A DNA stretch of 8,335 nucleotides from Bacteroidales bacterium (GTDB taxonomy: Bacteria > Bacteroidota > Bacteroidia > Bacteroidales > B18-G4): contig JAGLYE010000055.1 in assembly GCA_023132505.1 (NCBI GenBank), forward strand, positions 1-8,335. Reading direction: 5' to 3'. Below are positions 5,087 to 8,335 of the stretch, piece after piece (within the stretch, counting starts at the first letter, position 1; every line of letters starts with the position of its first letter). Position numbers and translations under genes: made by a program. The notes under the pieces were generated by a model. The model was not told the DNA's origin. It was given only the letters and a program-made list of their open reading frames with translations, and searched no databases.

Positions 5087-6121
5087 ATGCTGAAAGCTGT
5101 TTTTTATAGTGGTCTTTTATGGATTCTTTGGAGTGTCTTGTTCATGGCTTCCAGCCGGGGCCAGCATGCTGAATCGATCCGCTTTGTATTTTACAATGTT
5201 GAGAATTTATTTGATATTGAAGATGACTCACTGACAGCAGATGAAGAATTCACACCCGAAGGGGACAAGGTCTGGAATATTAACAGGTACCATGAAAAGG
5301 TCGATAACATTGCAAGAACGCTAACAGCAGTTGGTGAATGGGAGTTACCGGCACTTGCAGGCTTGTGTGAGGTCGAAAACAGGGCAGTGTTGGATGATCT
5401 GACAGCACATAGGCTTCTATCTGCTGCAGGGTATGAGGTAATACACCGGGATTCACCTGACAGGCGTGGGATTGATGTAGCATTGCTTTACAAAACTGCT
5501 TTCTTTTCACCTATCGAATCAGTATGGATCCATGTTACATTCCCAATTGATACCAATATGGTAACAAGGGATATCCTTTATGTAAAGGGGCTTTTGTTTC
5601 AAATGGATACCATACATATATTTATTAATCACTGGCCGTCACGCTGGGGTGGGGTAGAGGCTTCCTTGCCGAAACGCGTTGCGGTGGCAAGCATACTCAG
5701 GAAATATACCGATTCATTATTCGTTGCAGAGGAAAACCCTAACATACTCATTGCCGGTGACCTGAATGATAATCCTTGTGATTCTGCCGTTCATAAGGTT
5801 TTGGGAGCCCGGAAAAATCATGATGGCCGGGCGGGAGAATTATATAATCTTATGTTTCCGCTGTATTTGGGCGGAAAGGAAGGAAGCCTGAAATACAGGG
5901 CTGATTGGGAGATATATGACCAGATCATTGTTTCTGCATCTTTACTTGATAAAACCGGCCTTCAGGTCAAAAATGGAAAAGCAAGCATTTTTTCATCTGA
6001 ATATTTGCTAAAGGAAGATGAGAAATACTTAGGTGTGAAGCCATTCAGAACTTATGCAGGGCCGAGATACCTGGGAGGTTTCAGTGACCATCTGCCGGTG
6101 TTCATCGATTTAATAAGATAA
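5087..6121 (+). CDS. Secreted endonuclease/exonuclease/phosphatase (EEP) family protein
   Basis: 344 aa with an N-terminal hydrophobic signal sequence (about 1-25, likely cut near SSRGQ), so it should be exported to the periplasm or beyond. The EEP (DNase I-like) fold motifs appear in order: FYNVENLFD (Asn37), LCEVEN (metal-binding Glu95), HRDSPDRRGID (His120, Asp130), NHWPSRWGG (His182), GDLNDNP (Asp225, Asn227) and SDHLPV (Asp334, His335). All expected metal-binding and catalytic residues are present, so an active Mg-dependent phosphodiesterase or nuclease is likely. The substrate could be nucleic acid, a nucleotide or a phospholipid headgroup; the sequence does not tell. Length is normal for Bacteroidota secreted EEP proteins. 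It is transcribed away from the sigma operon and converges on cysH with only 52 nt between stop codons. No intrinsic terminator is evident. Confidence 0.9.
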   Translation: MLKAVFYSGLLWILWSVLFMASSRGQHAESIRFVFYNVENLFDIEDDSLTADEEFTPEGDKVWNINRYHEKVDNIARTLTAVGEWELPALAGLCEVENRAVLDDLTAHRLLSAAGYEVIHRDSPDRRGIDVALLYKTAFFSPIESVWIHVTFPIDTNMVTRDILYVKGLLFQMDTIHIFINHWPSRWGGVEASLPKRVAVASILRKYTDSLFVAEENPNILIAGDLNDNPCDSAVHKVLGARKNHDGRAGELYNLMFPLYLGGKEGSLKYRADWEIYDQIIVSASLLDKTGLQVKNGKASIFSSEYLLKEDEKYLGVKPFRTYAGPRYLGGFSDHLPVFIDLIR

Positions 6122-6173
6122 ATTTAGGGATACTTAATTGCTGATGAAAAGCTCAGAGGAATATGCGTATTAA

Positions 6174-6896
6174 TTAGCGGTTATTCTCATGCAGTCCGCA
6201 TTCTTTATGTTCCGCTTGCTCCCACCACCATCGTCCGCCACGTATATCATCGCCAGGGCTGATAGCCCTTGTACACGGCTGACAGCCAATACTCGGGTAT
6301 CCCTTGTCGTGAAGTTCATTATAAGGAATATCATGGGCCTTGATAAAATCCCAAAGCTGCGTTTCAGTCCAGTCTGTGAGTGGGTTTATTTTGACCAGCC
6401 CGAAATTCTCGTCCCAGGATACCACGGTCAATCCCTGCCGGGTAACCGACTGTTCGGAACGTAGTCCGCTTATCCAAGCCTTTGTGCCTTTCAGTGCACG
6501 TTTCATAGGTATGATCTTGCGGATGTGGCAGCATTCTTTCCTGTTTTTTATGCTTTCGTAAAAAAGATTGATGCCTTTATTGTTGACCATTTCTTCAAGC
6601 TGTTCGTAATCAGGAAAATATACTGAAATATTGATATCGTAGCGTTTATTGGTCTTGTCGATCAGGTCAATTGTTTCCGGAAACAGCCGGCCTGTATCAA
6701 GGGTAAATATTTTTACATCCTTATTGATTTGTGACAGCAAATAGGTTAGTACCTGGTCTTCTGCACCAAGGCTGGTAGCAAATGCAAGCTCTTTACCGTA
6801 TTGATTTACGAAGTATGAAAGGATTTCCCCCGCTTGAGCATTTACAAAACGTTCATTTAATTTTCTAAGCTGCTGGTCTAGGTCAGGAGAAAGCAT
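6174..6896 (-). CDS. cysH: Assimilatory adenylyl-sulfate (APS) reductase, CysH family
   Basis: 240 aa, the usual length for the family. It reduces adenylyl sulfate to sulfite and AMP with thioredoxin as electron donor, in cytoplasmic sulfate assimilation. The nucleotide-binding motif SLGAEDQ (42-48), TLDTGRLFPET (65-75) and the GLRSEQS loop (144-150) are clear. Cys122-Cys123 (KECCHIRK) and Cys205-x-x-Cys208 (GCQPC) are the four ligands of the [4Fe-4S] cluster that marks the APS-reducing bacterial type, as opposed to the cluster-free PAPS reductase of enterobacteria. The catalytic Cys233 lies in the C-terminal KECGLH motif. No sulfate adenylyltransferase or sulfite reductase gene is in the window. 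It is divergent from mpl with a 78-nt gap carrying candidate promoters for both genes. Confidence 0.95.
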   Translation of the reverse strand: MLSPDLDQQLRKLNERFVNAQAGEILSYFVNQYGKELAFATSLGAEDQVLTYLLSQINKDVKIFTLDTGRLFPETIDLIDKTNKRYDINISVYFPDYEQLEEMVNNKGINLFYESIKNRKECCHIRKIIPMKRALKGTKAWISGLRSEQSVTRQGLTVVSWDENFGLVKINPLTDWTETQLWDFIKAHDIPYNELHDKGYPSIGCQPCTRAISPGDDIRGGRWWWEQAEHKECGLHENNR

Positions 6897-6919
6897 AATA
6901 TTAGTAAATATGGGCTTAA

Positions 6920-6927
6920 CAAAGGTA
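6920..6927 (-). promoter_or_regulatory. Candidate -7 element of cysH promoter
   Basis: The minus strand reads TACCTTTG, an exact match to the Bacteroidota primary-sigma -7 pattern TAnnTTTG, about 24 nt before the cysH start codon. A -33 TTTG element is not obvious, so confidence is moderate. Confidence 0.45.
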
Positions 6928-6938
6928 ATAAATTAAAT

Positions 6939-6946
6939 TAACTTTG
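6939..6946 (+). promoter_or_regulatory. Candidate -7 element of mpl promoter
   Basis: TAACTTTG matches TAnnTTTG exactly. Transcription would start near 6952, downstream of an in-frame ATG at 6948 and upstream of the ATG at 6975. This favours 6975 as the translation start. The -33 element is not clear. Confidence 0.45.
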
Positions 6947-6974
6947 GATGCGTATAAACCCAAGCAAGCATACA

Positions 6975-8335
6975 ATGAAGAGGCTCCATTTTATTGCGAT
7001 CGGGGGCAGTGCCATGCATAATCTTGCCCTGGCGCTGCACAGTAAAGGATACAAGGTAAGCGGTTCTGATGACGAGATTTTTGAACCCTCGCGCAGCAGG
7101 TTAAAAAAGCATGGGCTGCTGCCTGATTCAAATGGCTGGTTCACTGAAAAGATCTCCCGGGATATTGATGCTGTCATCCTGGGTATGCATGCCAAAGCCG
7201 ATAACCCCGAACTGTTAAAGGCCAGGGAACTGGGAATTAAGATCTATTCCTATCCGGAGTTTTTATATGAACAGTCAAAAAATAAGCAGCGTGTCGTAAT
7301 TGCCGGCAGCCATGGAAAAACAACCATCACGGCCATGGTAATGCATGTTTTACAGCAAAGCGGCATTGACTTTGATTTTATGGTGGGCGCACAGCTTGAT
7401 GGTTTTGATGTGATGGTGAAGATCAGCGATGATGCCGGTGTGATGATCATTGAAGGAGATGAATACCTGACCTCACCCATCGACCCAAGGCCTAAGTTTC
7501 ATGTGTACAGGCCTCATATCGCCCTGATCACCGGTATAGCATGGGACCACATCAACGTATTTCCTACATTTAAAATTTACACTGAGCAATTCAGGGAATT
7601 CATCAGGCTCATTGAGCCGGAGGGCATGCTCATTTATTATGATAAGGATGCTGTATTGCAAAACATCGCAGGGTGCAATCCCGCCATCAGCATAGTCCCA
7701 TATAACTTGCCCCCATTCGTCAGAAAAGGCCGTGAGATCTTTTTGGCAGAAAATAACAAAGAATATCTGATCCACGTATTTGGCGACCATAATTTGCAGA
7801 ACATTGCCGGGGCGATGGAGGTGTGTAAAGCTCTAGGGATCTCAAGGGAAGCATTTGCAGAGGCCTTCACAAGCTTTAAAGGGGCATCTAAAAGGCTTCA
7901 GCTGGTTGATGAAACACAGAACACCGCCATCTACCTTGATTTTGCTCATGCTCCTTCAAAATTAAAGGCCACAGTAGCAGCTATGAAAGGCCAATTTCCT
8001 GAACGGAAACTTGTTGCCTGTATGGAATTACATACTTACAGCAGCTTGAACAGCGAATTCCTTCAGCAATACCATGGAGCCATAGAACCAGCGGATATAG
8101 CTATGGTATATTTTAACCCACATACGATCGCATTGAAAAATCTTCCTGAAATTACAAAAGAAATGGTGATGGATGCTTTTGGAAGGGATGATCTGCTGGT
8201 ATACAATGATTCGGAAAAGATGCTTGCTGAACTACTAAAACAGGATTGGGATCAAAGCAACCTTCTTCTGATGTCGTCAGGGAATTTTGATGGTTGGGAT
8301 ATAAATGAGATTGCAGAGATGATTCTGAAGAAATA
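6975..8335 (+). CDS. mpl: UDP-N-acetylmuramate:L-alanyl-gamma-D-glutamyl-meso-diaminopimelate ligase (Mpl)
   Basis: 453 codons followed by TA at the window edge, so the stop codon lacks its last base and the protein is probably complete. Mpl recycles cell wall by joining the tripeptide L-Ala-gamma-D-Glu-meso-DAP to UDP-MurNAc in the cytoplasm. Mur-ligase features in order: N-terminal FIAIGGSAMHNLALAL (6-21) of the UDP-binding Rossmann-like domain, the ATP loop GSHGKTT (111-117), EGDEY (160-164), the WDH motif (190-192), GDHNLQN (270-276), KRLQ (306-309) and DFAHAP (322-327). The sequence SDDEIFEPSRSRL (31-43) and MHNLA, in place of the MurC pattern, point to Mpl rather than MurC. An in-frame ATG at 6948 would add nine residues (MRINPSKHT); I prefer 6975 because FIAIGG then sits close to the N-terminus and the -7 element suggests a later transcript start. 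Use of meso-DAP peptidoglycan fits a Gram-negative Bacteroidota host. Confidence 0.9.
   Translation, partial: MKRLHFIAIGGSAMHNLALALHSKGYKVSGSDDEIFEPSRSRLKKHGLLPDSNGWFTEKISRDIDAVILGMHAKADNPELLKARELGIKIYSYPEFLYEQSKNKQRVVIAGSHGKTTITAMVMHVLQQSGIDFDFMVGAQLDGFDVMVKISDDAGVMIIEGDEYLTSPIDPRPKFHVYRPHIALITGIAWDHINVFPTFKIYTEQFREFIRLIEPEGMLIYYDKDAVLQNIAGCNPAISIVPYNLPPFVRKGREIFLAENNKEYLIHVFGDHNLQNIAGAMEVCKALGISREAFAEAFTSFKGASKRLQLVDETQNTAIYLDFAHAPSKLKATVAAMKGQFPERKLVACMELHTYSSLNSEFLQQYHGAIEPADIAMVYFNPHTIALKNLPEITKEMVMDAFGRDDLLVYNDSEKMLAELLKQDWDQSNLLLMSSGNFDGWDINEIAEMILKK

Noticed and set aside
6430..6450. A second GGTTACC-like sequence on the minus strand (complement of GGTAACC)
   Set aside because: It lies within the cysH coding sequence and lacks the following T run and the TCRGTATTAATA block, so it is not a third copy of the ECF promoter.
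7250..7870. Several minus-strand open frames of 76-105 aa
   Set aside because: They are antisense shadows of mpl, whose plus-strand translation shows all Mur-ligase motifs.
1..8335. CRISPR array or gRAMP-type TPR-CHAT (Craspase) locus
   Set aside because: There are no spaced direct repeats and no Cas genes. The CHAT protein here has a signal peptide and a membrane anchor, unlike the cytoplasmic Craspase partner.

Overview
The window looks like a chromosomal segment of a Bacteroidota bacterium. The evidence is: candidate promoters with the Bacteroidota -7 pattern TAnnTTTG, starts without Shine-Dalgarno sequences, a Bacteroidota-type ECF sigma factor paired with a membrane TPR protein, a Bacteroidota-style Mpl muropeptide ligase, a tRNA without an encoded CCA end, and C5-G5 terminators with T tails. 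I cannot place it below phylum level from sequence alone.

Layout. 1-185: a tRNA-Val(GAC) gene whose first three acceptor bases do not pair with its 3' strand, followed by a strong intrinsic terminator. 315-3433 (+): a candidate ECF promoter, a 37-residue peptide with a double-glycine leader that is easily missed because it is so short, a long stem-loop, and a 924-residue TPR-CHAT protein with an N-terminal signal peptide and a C-terminal membrane anchor. 3505-4844 (-): an ECF sigma factor followed, with an ATGA overlap, by a single-pass membrane TPR protein that is probably its anti-sigma factor. The two transcription units converge on a shared terminator. 5087-6121 (+): a secreted endonuclease/exonuclease/phosphatase-family protein. 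6174-6896 (-): an assimilatory APS reductase (CysH). 6975-8335 (+): Mpl, divergent from cysH and complete except for the last base of its stop codon.

The most interesting part is 315-4890. A 15-nt block (ACAGGGTTACCTTTT) and a 12-nt block (TCRGTATTAATA), separated by 7-8 nt, occur upstream of both the peptide-CHAT operon and the sigma operon, each pointing toward its own genes. I did not find this two-block arrangement anywhere else in the window. The simplest reading is that the sigma factor activates its own operon and the peptide-CHAT operon. This would make the four genes one regulated module: ECF sigma, membrane TPR anti-sigma, GG-leader peptide, and an envelope-anchored CHAT protease with its His/Cys dyad intact. 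I know of CHAT proteases, GG-leader peptides and Bacteroidota sigma/anti-sigma pairs separately. The coupling of a GG peptide to a periplasmic CHAT protease under a dedicated ECF promoter is the candidate undescribed system. Its function is not shown by the sequence. No maturation enzyme or peptide exporter is encoded in the window.

The right-hand part (EEP, cysH, mpl) looks like ordinary housekeeping or envelope genes, and nothing in the sequence ties them to the module.
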